Source: Synchiropus splendidus
Taxonomy: Eukaryota > Chordata > Actinopteri > Syngnathiformes > Callionymidae
DNA length: 64,000 nt
Direction of reading: 5' to 3'
NCBI RefSeq assembly: GCF_027744825.2
Contig: NC_071342.1
Span: 21,668,501 to 21,732,500, forward strand
Shown here: positions 48,761 to 61,156 of the stretch, in pieces
Layout: every line of letters starts with the position of its first letter
Position numbering within the stretch: position 1 is the stretch's first letter
Made by a program: the position numbers and the translations under genes
The notes under the pieces: generated by a model
Told to the model about the DNA's origin: nothing
Seen by the model: only the letters and a program-made list of their open reading frames with translations
Databases searched by the model: none

Positions 48761-49959
48761 AGTCAGTTTAAGAAAGTGTGATGTTTGGATGTCTGACGCA
48801 CATATCAATCTCACAGCCCTCAGACCCAAGGCATCTACAGCACTATGAGGACCAGCAGCCATCCCGCATTTACTCCTGTTTATTGTATTGCTGGGAGGAG
48901 AAGGTACCGACTTTCTCGCTTCTGACTGGCTCAAATGCATCTCCTCCCCGAACCCTCACCAAATTCAAACAGTTATTCTGCTTAAAACCTTTGTTTCTAC
49001 TTTGCTATTTACCTGAGCTAGTCAGCCGTAAACGTGAAATTACGTTTTCATGGCCAAACTCAGTTTGGAGGAGGCCGTACCTTCCGCCACGATCCTAAAT
49101 TTCACATTGCAAACAAATGAATCGCTGAAACAGATCGCTGCATGCGCATCACAAGTGGTGAATAAACTTTGAAAAGCTGAATCATGTTGAGATTTTTTCC
49201 TCACGCAGACCTTGGATTGGAAAGGCCACGCTGTTCGAAGACGTTGAAACATGCAGACTAAGCTAAACCTGCAAAGTTGAGATGAAGTTAGACTTTCTCA
49301 GGTTTATACTGAAGTGTTGCGCGTGATTTTATTGATGTTTTTATTTGCCGTTTCACTGTTCTAACCCCGGATGTTGTGTTTATGCATGTTCCTAAGCATA
49401 AGCACAAATTGATAACACCATGCTTTGAGCGGGAATTCTTACGTTCTAACGCATTTAATAAGCACAGTTGACAAACTCTAAATGTCATTTACTATATCTT
49501 GCTAAAAAGGGATTTTTAAGGGGCTTCCAATAATTCTGCAGTGAAAAAAATCTAAATGAACCCAGGCCACTTGGCAGTTATGAACGTGTTAAAAAGATGC
49601 TTGTGGTTCACTTGCAGATCTATTGTTACTTTACAGGAAATAGAAATGACTAGTTCAGGTCCAGCTTTAGTTTGTGATGATGGTTCACATCACACCGTCA
49701 CACAGAGATGGTGAGTCAACTACCAGAACACTGGAGCTTGAATTTTTATTTCCTATAAAAAAAAAAGAATGTGTAAAGTGTAAAATAATATTCATCAACC
49801 ACACAAACAAAACTTAAAATTGTTGCCCAGATCCATTTGTAGATATCCACTTTCATTTTATTTCAAATGAAAAGCTCAAAGATCTTTGGGTGACTGGGTT
49901 CATCCTTCGTACCGTGAAAATATGAAAGTGAAAATATTAGTTTTATTCAGCTTTGCCAG

Positions 49960-50160
49960 CAGTTGAAGCTGTCATGTTCCCAGTGCGAGCCTCTGGTGGC
50001 GGCGGTGGGCGACAACAGCGTAGGTGTCTCAGCGGTGAGAATCTGTCCCGGAGGATTAGATGGGGTTACAGTCCAGACAGCTGTGGGGTGTGGGGGCGCT
50101 CTGGTGGTCCTGGGAACCGAGGGTCCGAAACCAGAGCCAACATATAATAACGTCATGTAA
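49960..50160 (+). CDS. Candidate last coding exon of an unknown gene
   Basis: A splice-acceptor-like sequence (ttttattcagctttgccag, ending 49959) precedes an open frame of 67 codons (65 if the next CAG at 49960-49962 is the acceptor). It closes with TAA at 50158-50160. Codon use is biased to C/G at third positions. The peptide has a hydrophobic, glycine-rich run (GVTVQTAVGCGGALVVLG) and ends KPEPTYNNVM. AATAAA at 50605-50610 could end a 3' UTR of about 450 bases. I do not recognise the protein. A longer minus-strand frame overlaps it, and GC-richer DNA makes chance frames likely. Confidence 0.3.
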   Translation, partial: QLKLSCSQCEPLVAAVGDNSVGVSAVRICPGGLDGVTVQTAVGCGGALVVLGTEGPKPEPTYNNVM

Positions 50161-50351
50161 AGTGTGAGAAAAGTCTGCTGGTTAAGAAAGCGCTGTTGTG
50201 TCTGAAGGGACGTGTGGCCAGCCAGCAGCCGGGGCCACTCGGGCTCCCAACCGGCCTCCGCGGTGGAGTCGAGTGTCCGCAGGGTCGCCGCAGACACTCA
50301 TGCTGCTGTGTAACCAAAGCTGCCCTCTGGAGAGCCCTGGTGACCACCGCC

Positions 50352-50381
50352 GTGTGTGTGTGTGTGTGAGAGAGAGAGAGA
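50352..50381. repeat. Compound GT/AG microsatellite
   Basis: A GT run (to about 50368) passes directly into an AG run. Confidence 0.95.
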
Positions 50382-50604
50382 CTAGCAGAACGTGTAGTAG
50401 AACCCCAGAGGTCCGGAAAACACACACGAGACCAGATTTCACTTCACCATATGACCCTTAAATGAAGTTACACTGACCAGAACCACATTTAACCACACAC
50501 ACATATTAAACTCATTAAGTTGAAAGCTGTAATATTTACACGCCTGTAAAATGTCTTCATGGCCCTTGACTCAAACACCCCTGCCCCCCTACAAAAAGGG
50601 TCAA

Positions 50605-50610
50605 AATAAA
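50605..50610 (+). terminator. Poly(A) signal AATAAA
   Basis: The hexamer is the first plus-strand AATAAA after the candidate last exon at 49.96 kb. Many others occur by chance in this AT-rich region. Confidence 0.2.
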
Positions 50611-50819
50611 ATTCTAATGAAGCTTCTTCTTGCTTTGACTGTTTTACTTTTCTGCTTCCTACAACTGCAGTTCGAGGTGCCGCTTTTGATACTTGAGACT
50701 GGAGGACGATGAATGCAAGTGGGGGTCGATCATGGGAAATGAGCAAAGAAGTGAAGGAGCAAGTTGATGTTGTTGAAGTTTTTGTTCAGAGTCTGGGTCC
50801 AGAAGTGGCCAGAACCAGA

Positions 50820-51410
50820 GTGGCTTCCATTAATCCTTCAAACTACTTTTTTTTTCTTTTTGAACCCTGAAAATGAATAACCAAAAAATAATACTGAAAA
50901 ATGTCACAAATAATACTGAAAACAGTGAGGGAAGAAACATTGAAATCTTTTAGTTGTAATAAAAATGTTATCATATTATTCCCACATGTTCAGGGGCATG
51001 AAATTATCAAAGCTTGTTCTGATCTTTCTTCATAAACATCTCCAAAACAGATTTCGTTTATGTTCATATCAAGTTTGTTTTCCTTAGTTTTTATTTTAAT
51101 TTAGTTATTCATTTTTTATTTAATTAGATTTTTAATAGGTGTTACATAATTATTAAATATATATTAATTTTATTAAAGGATGTAAATGGTTTTATACTCA
51201 ATAACTGGAAAAAAAACACTCAAATAAAAGTAGACAAATTGGTATTTGCCTAAAGAACCTTGGATTTTTTTACATATCTGAATAAATGAAGATTTTTTAA
51301 ATTAACAAAATTAATTTTATTTTATTTCTCATTTCAATACGACTGTGCATGAATTAACACGACTCAATTCATGTGTTATGTAAAGTTCTATGTGTGTTTT
51401 TCTCCGTAAT
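50820..51410. other. AT-rich low-complexity DNA
   Basis: Long A/T-dominated text with no repeat unit and no coding potential. Confidence 0.7.
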
Positions 51411-51884
51411 AATTCACAGCAGCTGACTACTTTTCTTTTCTAAAGTGCGTTTTGGGGTCGACTGAGTTTGCTTTCTGCAGCCGCGCGACGTCCAACTGTG
51501 ACGCGGTCGACCTCGCGCTCCAGATCCCGAGCATCCAAAACGCTCAGTTAGGAAACACAGAGGTGGCGCAGCACATCTGATACACGGCTGACGCTGACTG
51601 GAAGGATGAAGCACAGCTCGCCGCTGACATCAGCGGCCTTGAGAGCAGCCAAACTGGTCTCCATTCACCAAGGCTCATCACGGACGCTTCGCTTAGCAAC
51701 GGCAACAAAAACACAACTGCTGCGGAACAAATGAGACGAGGCGATTCTGTGAAAATTCATAAAGGCTCAGGAGGGACGACGACGGAACGGTGACTTGATC
51801 GATGACCAACAGCGTCGAGGTCGATTCATTAGTATCCAGATCTGTTATCCATAACACGCTAGCGTGCCACATGGACGCCCCCTC
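51411..51884. other. Unrecognised GC-richer stretch
   Basis: Contains tcgac-type and cgcgcgac-type CpGs at 51470-51520. No exon is recognised. Confidence 0.25.
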
Positions 51885-51907
51885 CACACACACACACACA
51901 CACACAC
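51885..51907. repeat. CA microsatellite
   Basis: About 11 CA units. Confidence 0.95.
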
Positions 51908-52549
51908 GTTTACGAGTCCCACTGGATCAAATCCCTTTATGAGTGGCAGCTCGCCCGCTGGCTGCCTTGAAAGCTGGCAGCCTCTGAGTTGGTGGCGAGC
52001 CTCTATAAATGTGAGGATTGTTGCCCTGCGTTCCCCCCCCCGCGCGCCAGTGACCTCCCCACCTCCCACCCTGGCACCACACTCCCGCAACTCAACCTCT
52101 TCACTGTAATCTGGGCCACGTTATTGGGAATTCAATCACTGAATTTTTCTCTCAAATTATAGGGTTGGAGTGTGAGCTAGGTCGGTGAGGGGCGCAGGGA
52201 CGGTGGGGGTCTTCAAGAGTCGAAATAAGGGAGTGGGAGCGGAATGCACAGACCAAGGCTTGAGTTATGACCACAGACTGACCACTAATGGGCCAAACTC
52301 TCCCTCTATGATTTGTGAGGGGTCAGAGGTCACGCCACAATTCCCTGACTCGCAATATTGTTGCACAACCATCGAATTTCTCCATCCGCACTTCCTCGCT
52401 GGTGAAAACAAGTCCAGATCTGAGGTCGCTGGATTGTCCCTGAAGGCATCAGCGGAGAAGTCAGTTCAACTCTGCCTCAAGTGCTCCACCTTCGCCTCTC
52501 GTGCTCAGCATCTCCAACATTCTACACTGTCTCTCTCGCTCATAAGAGG

Positions 52550-53000
52550 TCATAACAAACTATATAAAACGTGTAATGGTGAAATGAATGTGTAAAAAAT
52601 AGAAATAATTACAAAAAAAAGTTTACATAATTACTATTAATATTAAAGAATAGTAATGAATGAATAATAATTCTAATAATGGTGAGATTAATAGTGACAA
52701 AATAAGATTTTTAAAACGTTTATCATTATTTTTATTACTATTGTTAAATAATAATAATAATCGTGAGATTTGTCAGGGCACTATATATATATATATATAT
52801 AAAAAAAAAGACTGATTAGAGTGCAAAAATTCAATTTCCAAAAATAAGAATAGAGAGATCAAAAAGTTGGGGGACAAAATGAAAAAGGAAAAGAGTTAGT
52901 TGAAAGATATAAAAATGTAAGGTAAAAAGAAAAATCTGTTGAGAGGAACCTTAAGGTAAAAAAAAGTGACAAAAAATCGTTTTTTACATCATAAATGCAC
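52550..53000. repeat. AT-rich low-complexity DNA with TA and AAT microsatellites
   Basis: Includes (AAT)n at 52746-52760, (TA)n at 52782-52800 and an A run at 52801-52809. Confidence 0.85.
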
Positions 53001-54105
53001 CAAGCCGTTCAGCCAAACTGACAGTTGCCATCCAGCTTTAACACTGGAATAAGAAGTTACAAGTCTCATGTTGGGATGCGCAGTATTTAGAAATAGCTCA
53101 GGCCGTGACTTCACATGGATTTCAGGACTGTGTGCTGGACATCACGTGTCCTTTATATATTTTGAATGACTTGTTCAACCCCGAAGTGGTTTAGATCCAG
53201 TCAACACATCAATATTGACTTCACACTTTCGCACACGAGAGCACATGAGGTCATTTTGGGAGAAGCCCAAAAGCAGCAGCAGAACAATCCAGCAGAACCA
53301 ACGTGCTGGAGTGAGGACAGCAAGCTTGTGTCTGTCTCTTGTCACCTCAGCAGACATTCTCACCCTCCACCGTGAGCCATGTACAACAGAAATCCTTCAG
53401 ACACTGTTTTAATTAACAACACTGTTAACAAGGTTTGGAGGCAAACAGGTTTTTCCATTGTGGGTTAGAGACGACTTGGGAAACTCAACTGAACGGAGCC
53501 AGATAACACAAGTGCGCGCTCGCTGGACGCCTCAGGCACTAACACCTGCTGAACCTGCCATCATCACATATGTGGAGAGGTGTTCCCTCCACGCAGTGGT
53601 CAGCACCTGCTGACTCCACCAAGCTGAACTCTCCGTTTCTTCCTTCCAACACTGAGACCTGCTGCATCCCACCTGACCCGATCTAGATCCACTTTATTAG
53701 CTGGAGAAGAGCGAGGTTCAAACGGCTGAGCCGGGAGACATCAGAAGATCTGGCCCTCGCCTGGTTCCTGGAAGCCGGATTCAGGATGAGGCAGCAGGAA
53801 TATATTGTCAGAGGAGGAGTAATAAAGTCACGATTATATAAGTAAGACTTTCATATATGCAACAGTCCAGCTACAATGGAGAGCCAGCTGGCTTTTATTT
53901 TCCTGGGAACCCCCCTGGATAGGTCCCAGGCCTCGACCCGTCCCACATTCACTCACGTAGACTGGAGTGGAACCAACTAAAATCGTATAGTTTGAGGACA
54001 TTGTGTCGCATGGCTAATAGCTGAGATGGAGTTCTGTTGGATCAAAAGTCCTCAGTCGAACTCATGGCCCTGGGGGTGACTTACTGTACGTGGCCCACAA
54101 AAGCT
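53001..54105. other. Unrecognised stretch
   Basis: Text near 53905-53960 resembles the ends of some fish repeats but is too short to place. Confidence 0.3.
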
Positions 54106-54122
54106 AAAAAAAAAAAAAAAAA
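54106..54122. repeat. Poly(A) run
   Basis: 17 A, flanked by agct and agctt. Confidence 0.9.
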
Positions 54123-55809
54123 GCTTGCTCAGCACAAATGTCAACATTGTGACCCACAAAGTCAGTAATGGAACGTTGCTTTTCCATGGATATACAGTAA
54201 ACAGCGGGAGCTTCAAGGAGAAATAATAGTGTTAACAAATGTCCTCAAACTGAAAGGGTCTGTGTCGCTATCCGACAGTAGATCGCTGCAGGATGGATGG
54301 CAGAGGTGAAGAGCTCCGGATCTCCCTGCTGCTCAGAAGAGAGCGAGTCAGATAAACCCTCATTCTTCTGAGGAGATGAAAGAACGCTGGAGTGACTGTG
54401 AGGGAGCTGCTGATAGCATCAGCAGAGATATGGGTCTGTTGATGTGGGGGAGGGAGGGTGACACCATACGGGCCGATCTGGAGGGGAAGGGGGGGGCAAC
54501 GTCGGAATCTTGATCATGTTATTAAGAATGTCAGTAAAATCTTGTTGGGGAGATGTGAGATCCTGCAGGAGCTGGTCCACAGTCAGAAGCTCTTCACTTC
54601 TTCTGAGTCACTGACCAATGAGGCGGCTCATTGGCTGAGAGAGGACCAGGGTTCAGGGTCTGCTGGAGACAGGCTGTGGTCAGAGATGTTAGTTTGACTC
54701 AGGTCTGAGCAGATCCATGGTGAGAATGAGCCACGAATTGAAGAAACTACACGAGGTGTGACAACTGTCAAGATATGATGGGAAGGAAGCTGGTAACTAG
54801 CGTGAAGGCTAGAGAGTTGGTTGGTGACTTTCTTTCAGTGGACAGGTCTGAAGTTCAAGTTTAGGGTCTTGTGCACCTGCTCTGTCACTGTCTGCCTGGC
54901 TCCACATTTGCTCTCTTGTTGGCAGTGTTGCACCTGAACATGTCCATTGAACACGTTCATATGTTGTGTGAGCATGAACTGGTGTTACTGCCTGATGAAC
55001 TAACTATGGACACGTTCATTCTGGGGTCTGTGAGCGGCACACGGCCTCCGTTTCACAGCATTCGACAGGGAGTTTTCGGGCGAAAACCCGGCTGAACATG
55101 AGTAAAGACCCTTTAATATTTAGTGGAATAAAATTCTTGATTTTGCCCAGATAGGACAGTGACTTACACCCGCTGAGGTCATCTCAAACGTTCCCAACGC
55201 TAAGCACCATCATCTCATCGCATCATCCAAACAAAACAAATTGTTGTGCAAAAAAAAAAATAACAGCATGGAGGCGACAGGAGCAGGTAGGTGCCACGTT
55301 TATTGGTCATCTGAAAACCTTAAGTCATACTTTATGTTGGTAAACATGGGAATAACCCATATAACTCATATTTATTTGCAAACTTAAACCGTGTTCGTGG
55401 AATGTTCTGTATGTCACTTCTGTTTTTCTTTCAAAGTTAAAAAAAAAGACCATTCAAGTTGCTAGATTCTCCTCTCTGTTGAGGTGGACTGAACAGACAG
55501 CAACAATGCTGTTGCCCACATGTGAACGTGAACTCTGCTTGGAGAGGGATCCAAAATCTGACGTGAAGATGATACGTAAAATGTTTTAGTGTTTAAAATG
55601 GTGAAATATTTGCTGCTATATTGGCTTAGGTAATTATTTTGAAAAACATACAAACAATTATGAGCTGTGAACAAACTAGTTCATCTGGGAACTGAACTTT
55701 GTTTATGTGGAAAATGAACAGCGCTGCCTGTTGATGCAAGGAACTGACTTTCCGTGGTTTTTCGTGTTGAGAAAAATATCTTTAGTCCACTGAAGCATCT
55801 ACGCATCAA
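54123..55809. other. Unrecognised non-coding stretch
   Basis: Nothing recognised. Confidence 0.3.
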
Positions 55810-55880
55810 CAAGGCTGACTTCAGCCTTGTCAAACTTCCTAACATCAATGTACATTACGCCATGGGAGAGAGAATGGGTT
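55810..55880. repeat. Fold-back family, fragment 3
   Basis: A perfect hairpin, caaggctga-ct-tcagccttg (55810-55829), is followed by aacatcaatgtacattacgccatgggagagag. This parallels the hairpin plus catcaaagtattacgccatcggagtgag at 44.1 kb. Confidence 0.4.
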
Positions 55881-57271
55881 GGGTTTGACCTTCCTTCAGG
55901 GGTCACGAGTGATGACCGAGGAAGGAAGGCAAGGGTTCACCTTACAATGCAACATGACAGGCTTTAGTTGTGGATCAGATCAGTGGAGCTGTGAGCGACG
56001 CACCTTGGTAGTGACGTACAAGTGATGGTCACAAAGCAGTGAAGTGTGTCTGTCACATGACGCGTCGGTTTTAGGCCCGGCTGAAGCCACGGAAGTCTGT
56101 TCACTGTCAATACTGAACAGGACTGGTATGAAACCTCCTCTGCAGACGCTGGTTCTGGTTGAGTGCAGGATTGACATCACGCTCTCTGTGAAAGCACGTG
56201 AAAGCATGTGAGGGTCAACTCAAAGATCCTCACACACGATACTTGTGGCTCAATGTTGGCAACTTCAAAAGTTGGTTAGTTGGTGGTACGCATCTCTCCG
56301 TGCCGTCTTTCTTTCATCCACCTGTCTATTCGAGATGCAGATCCAGAGGCCATGTTGACAGCTCTTGAAGAGAGGGCTGGAGCTGAACTCTCTTGTTCTC
56401 TTTCCTTCATACAAAGTGCATCTGGAGTTGCAGTGGTAGAACAAGCATGGCAGGTCGCTGAGCCCCTCTAATGTGACGCATCAGTTACGGCAACATGTTC
56501 TTTTGAGTGAAGCCGCGATGTATGTTACCGCACACAGAGACACAACCGTCCGACACGCAGCCCCAAATCTGCTCTGGATTTGTTCAAACATTAACTCCAC
56601 TCATCATACGCACACAACATTTGTAACTTTTCATCTCTCAACATTCGTGAGCTGCCAAGTTTCCAATAAGTGCGGGTTGCATCACCTGCGGACCATCTGT
56701 GTTGGTTCAGGTGTCGGGGCAGTTCAGAGAGCGCCGCCGGAAAATACGTCACGCCACACTGAATCCATTATCGACGAAGGAAACGCACGTCTCCGTGGGT
56801 TTTGGGACCACGTCCAGGGAAAATACCGGCAATAATGGCAGCCTAAATCTACCGCTATTAGAATCAAATATGGAGTTATCCATGTTTATATCAGCAGGAG
56901 TTCTGATGAAGGCACCGGCTGCCTCACCGGTGTTGGCGATTAAACTCAGAGCCTGGAAAGTTGTACTTCACCTCAGTCCTAATTATTCGGCTTTAGAGTA
57001 ACTTATAGAGTCTTTTCAGGATCTCAGAGCAGAAGCAGGCCCCTATAAGCCCGTGCATAAGCCCAGCTAAGACCTTAAAAGGCCAATAAAGGACGTTTTC
57101 ATGCGCACGCAGGGCTCCTGCTGAGCTGCTCACAATCACACTCAGGCGACAAGGCGCACTGGAAGTTGAAGGGAGGGAAACAGAACAAGATGCCGCGGCT
57201 ACAGGGAGCAGCTAGCTAGCTCACAAAGGAGAAAACTGTAGGTACAAAAATACTGTGGGATGACTCTGGCG
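55881..57271. other. Unrecognised non-coding stretch
   Basis: 56500-57000 is even in composition, with open frames on the plus strand (56473-56835, 56699-57001), but no splice signals or domains. Confidence 0.3.
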
Positions 57272-57582
57272 CAGTTCTTCTCAAATGGGGTGTGGGGCGC
57301 ATATGACCTCAGAACATACTTTTTTACAAACTAGAATAAACTGTAATTGCACATTCACTCAAGAATTTTTTTTTTTCAGACAAATTGACATATTTAAGAC
57401 TTTTCTGTTACAGATAAAAACAATGATAATAAAGTTATTCTTTATTGGAAGTTTATATGTTACTTTCTTTTTTCTTTTCTTTAATGATAAGAAGGATACA
57501 GTGCACACTATTTACAGCCACTGAGAGTTGGGGTTCTCAAAACGTTCACTTCCTGGGGGCAGAAAATAATTGAGAAGCATTG
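57272..57582. mobile_element. hAT-type MITE, 311 bp
   Basis: The left tip is cagttcttctcaaat; the right tip reverse complemented is caatgcttctcaatt, inverted terminal repeats of hAT form. The body has the tggggtgtggggcgc and tcctgggggcagaaaataattgag text seen in fish hAT elements, around an AT-rich centre. The flanking 8-mers ctctggcg and gtttagca match at only 4 of 8, so the duplication has decayed. Confidence 0.65.
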
Positions 57583-58631
57583 GTTTAGCACCAAAACAGA
57601 AAGTTGTAGTTGTGGATTTTGCTTTGTTGTTTTAATGGTTTGTGGTTGTGTGCAATCGATGTGCTGCTGTGTTCAGTGACTTGCGTCAGTGTTTTCTAAT
57701 TTAATGTTGTGTTGTCAATGTCATAGCTGTCTGAGGTTAGACCCCGGTGCAATGTGTGCTGGACGACAGAAGACGAACGGGAACGAAGAACGCATAAAAT
57801 GCTTGGTGGTGGAAAACACACTCGCACACGAGGAAATGACTAAGTCAATGAGAAAACAAAAAGTGTGAGCTACAAAATACTCACACGCGGAAATCTACCA
57901 GAGAGAGAAAGTGAAAGCAGAAACGAAGCGAGAAGAACGAGAACTAAGGAGGTGGCTGAAAATCAAATAAAGTGCACACAGAATTTACAGAGAGAGTGGA
58001 GAGACAGTTTAGTTTACCAATGGAGCGCGAAGAAACCATCTGGCGACACAAGATGGCATCAAGGAGTTGATATCCGGGAGATTCAGATTAGCAAATGAAC
58101 GCCAGTTGTGTCGCTCGGAACAGGAAATGAGTGAACAACCGGGAATCACAAAAATAAAAGCATGGAAAACGGCGACATGACAATAACCATAAATGCAAGG
58201 CATTTGGCTTAGTCCCTAGTTGAGTGTTCAATCTCCATGTCTTTTATGTCATTACTTAGTCATTTGAAGTTGGCTTCCTATTCTGTAGTACTTTGTTATT
58301 TTTTCTAATCATTTTAAAGCTCTATTTGTACGTTTATCTGTTTTTAATTATGCTGTATAATTTTTTTTGGCTGTGTTAAAAGATAAATGACTCCATTGGC
58401 AGTCAAAGCAAGTGACTCAATTGTGATCAGACTGTTCAAGTCCCACACATTCCTGCTGGAAGGAAGAATGTTATTACCATTCATGAGCTAGTAAATCACC
58501 CAAGGGGCCGATCCCTCGCTGTAAAACACTCTGAGTTACACTGTAAAAGAAGTGAGTGTGCGCCAGGGTGTGTTTCATGTGTTTGGGAGATCAAAATATT
58601 TCAAGTTAATTGTTGAGAGTAGCTGACAGTC
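57583..58631. other. Unrecognised non-coding stretch
   Basis: Purine-rich at 57850-58000 (GAGA-type text). Nothing else. Confidence 0.3.
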
Positions 58632-58648
58632 GTGTGTGTGTGTGTGTC
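58632..58648. repeat. GT microsatellite
   Basis: Short GT run. Confidence 0.92.
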
Positions 58649-59304
58649 TGAAGGCTGCCGAGGCGAGTCACTTGCATCGCGTACAATAAAAGCAGGAATG
58701 TTCTCGATCTGGTAAACCTCTCATGCTGCTCGCCTCCACGTCGGTTTACTCACTCTCCAACTTTTGCTGTCATCTCTGAAGAGTTTAGAAACGGATCAGC
58801 GGCCTCGGCTGCAGCCAGTCTGGACTCTTTAGTGCAGAACGTGTAGGTGTTTTTTCAGTTTTCTGTGCTTAGTCGGCCGTGAAATCTAAACATGTGCGAG
58901 CACGCAAACACATCAGTTAAATTCTGGGGTTCCGTTTTGAAGATATAGAAACACACTGGGGTCCTGCAGTGCCGACTACAGGTGTGTTTCACTGATATCG
59001 CTGTAGACTTGGTGTAAATAACCTCTTCTGTTCCTGGCCAAACACAAATCCAATTCTCCCATCTCCTTCTCCTCCAGCTGACATCCTGCATGTTCCTGTC
59101 CTCCACTTTGCCAACAGTAGACTCTTAATATTTGCCCTCAATTGTACGTCATTTTCTTTATGGTCACTACATTTTTCAACATGACGCGTCTCAGTTTGCA
59201 GACTGACTGATTCACTTCACATATAAATCACTTGTTTTCTCACTGAATTTATAGCCACGTTTTATGTGTTGTTTTATGTCGTCTGCTCTCCACTGTCCTC
59301 TGCT

Positions 59305-59450
59305 CGTGATCGGGTCGCGGGGGCAGCAGTCTGAAGCAGGATGGCTCCATCTTCCCTCAACTGGCTCCTCTCAAAGGAGCAGAGGTTTGACTCTGATTCT
59401 CTCTGGCTCTATGCTGGAGCTTTGTCTTTTGGCTCAGCTCTACAGCAATT
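59305..59450 (-). mobile_element. LINE scrap, 3' region (Rex1/CR1-like)
   Basis: The plus strand reads gggtcgcgggggcagcagtc followed by gaagcagg, then caactggctcctctc-aaggagcagagg, then tttgtcttttggctcagctc. These are the complements of three blocks of the LINE 3' region in the correct order, with the sequence between them deleted. It is the smallest copy of the family in the window. Confidence 0.6.
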
Positions 59451-61017
59451 TAATAAACTGTATTCTGTTCCAAGGCCATTAACCCTCACAGAGACTCTTA
59501 GTTGTGTCTCCAGAAAAACCAGACCAGCAATTCATTTTGGGAGGGCGACATTGATTTCCTCCACATCTCCGTCTTTATGCCCGCTGCTGCTTTTCACTCT
59601 CTTGCATGTAGATGGCTGTCTCTCGTCGAGAACACAACAATAGTTCTCTCGAGTTGGGGAGGTTGTGATACTGAACAGATGTGTGTTGTGCGTCCTTCCA
59701 CTGCTCCGCTGGTGGATGTGCTTGCAGGCCTGTGAGATGAATAGCTTCAATGCTACCATGGGTTTCATCCCGCCACAAAAGCTGCTCGCCTGAAGTGTAT
59801 GAATTAGTTTGTTTGTGCAGACTTGCTTGAATCTGATGCTCTCCCACCACTGCCCCCTCCCTCCCCCCACCAGCACCGTCGCTGAAGCGCAGGGCCCGAC
59901 AAGCCTGCATTTATTAACCAAACCAATCCTTTGGAAATCCCATCCAATCCTCCTTTAAGTCGCCTGTAGTCGCTTTATAAACACTCCAAAAAGTTTACCT
60001 CATCAAGGATCTACATTTCCAACCACCGTCGAAAAAAGACGAAGCCCTCCAACCACCCCATGATCCTCCTCCAGAACTCTCACAAGATGTTTGTAAGAGT
60101 TTGTTCTCTCTCAGGAAGCAGGCAAATCTTTATCTGAGATGAACGCAGATCGCTGTGTCATCCGCATATAAGACGTGATAGAGCTGATGTTGGATCAGAT
60201 GTTGGCTAATACTGTAGTAATCGACTTCAGTCAAAACTAAAACACCGTCACTCACTCAAACATGAGCCTGCAATGAGGCAGAAACAAGATCTGACAAGAC
60301 TCTTCTGACAGGTAGAAGAATTAATGACAGTTGGGAAACATTACTGCCCTTTGCTAATAGATGTTTATTCAAATGTACGATGACTGTATTTATTTTATAC
60401 TGAAACTGAGGACGTTTACTTTTGGCATACTACATTTGAGATACTTAAAAGTAGCCATTGAATTATTGTTATACTCAATAAACTTAACTTCAAGTACACT
60501 ACCTTTTTTCTCAGGGATTTCAAGTTTATCATTGAGGCAATCCAGAAGCAAAGGATCATGGGAGTGGGTGAATGGAGGTAGAAAGCAGGCATTGGTTTGT
60601 TAGACTTGTTAGATACCTTTGCTCTGATATTGTTTTGTTGTTATTTGACAGTTATTGAATTAATAAATAGTTATTGGTCACTGTGAGTGTGAGTTTAAAC
60701 TGCTGTGACATGGCTCTGTACCTCGGGAAATAGAGGGAATTTTTAAGGTAATTTTTGATTGAAACATTCTATAAACTCAAAATGAATCTGTGAGCGGAGA
60801 CAGATGATGGACTTCTGCCTTTGTAACTAGTGATTTTAAGTCTTGCGTCGGCCCTCAGATGAGAACCAGACCGGTGACGGCTGAAATCACGCTATAATCC
60901 CAGGTTCATCTGATTAAACACAAAACTCAGCACTGAATTCTGGATTAGGAGTCGGAAATGAAACCCTGGCAAGGTTGACAATAACAAATGGAAAGAGAAT
61001 ATCCAGCAGGACGTCAC
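59451..61017. other. Unrecognised non-coding stretch
   Basis: Overlapping minus-strand frames at 59532-59921 are unsupported. Confidence 0.3.
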
Positions 61018-61156
61018 CGTGGAGGTCATTTGGGTTTTGGCAGCCGCGGCTCCCTCATTCTTGTCTCGGCTTCCGTCGGGGACAGTGGTGCGTCCCTCGC
61101 AGGTTTCTCTGTTTTCCACTCTCATGGATGAAATGAACATCTGGAAAAACGCAATC
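61018..61156 (-). CDS. Speculative internal exon, 139 bp
   Basis: On the minus strand a strong acceptor-like tract (tctcttctcccttccag) precedes an open segment reading IAFFQMFISSMRVENRETCE and on to KTQMTST. It is followed by the weaker donor ACG|GTGACG. C and G are favoured at third positions. I do not recognise the peptide, and no neighbouring exon was found, so it stands on splice-like signals alone. Confidence 0.18.

Noticed and set aside
49947..50297. 116-codon minus-strand frame over the candidate last exon
   Set aside because: Antisense to a frame with better splice context; proline/threonine-rich translation of GC-rich DNA.
52185..52595. 136-codon plus-strand frame
   Set aside because: Starts at GTG, ends in AT-rich DNA, no domain.
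53905..53960. Text like the end of a fish LINE or SINE (cctggataggtcccaggcc)
   Set aside because: Too short and no adjoining element body.
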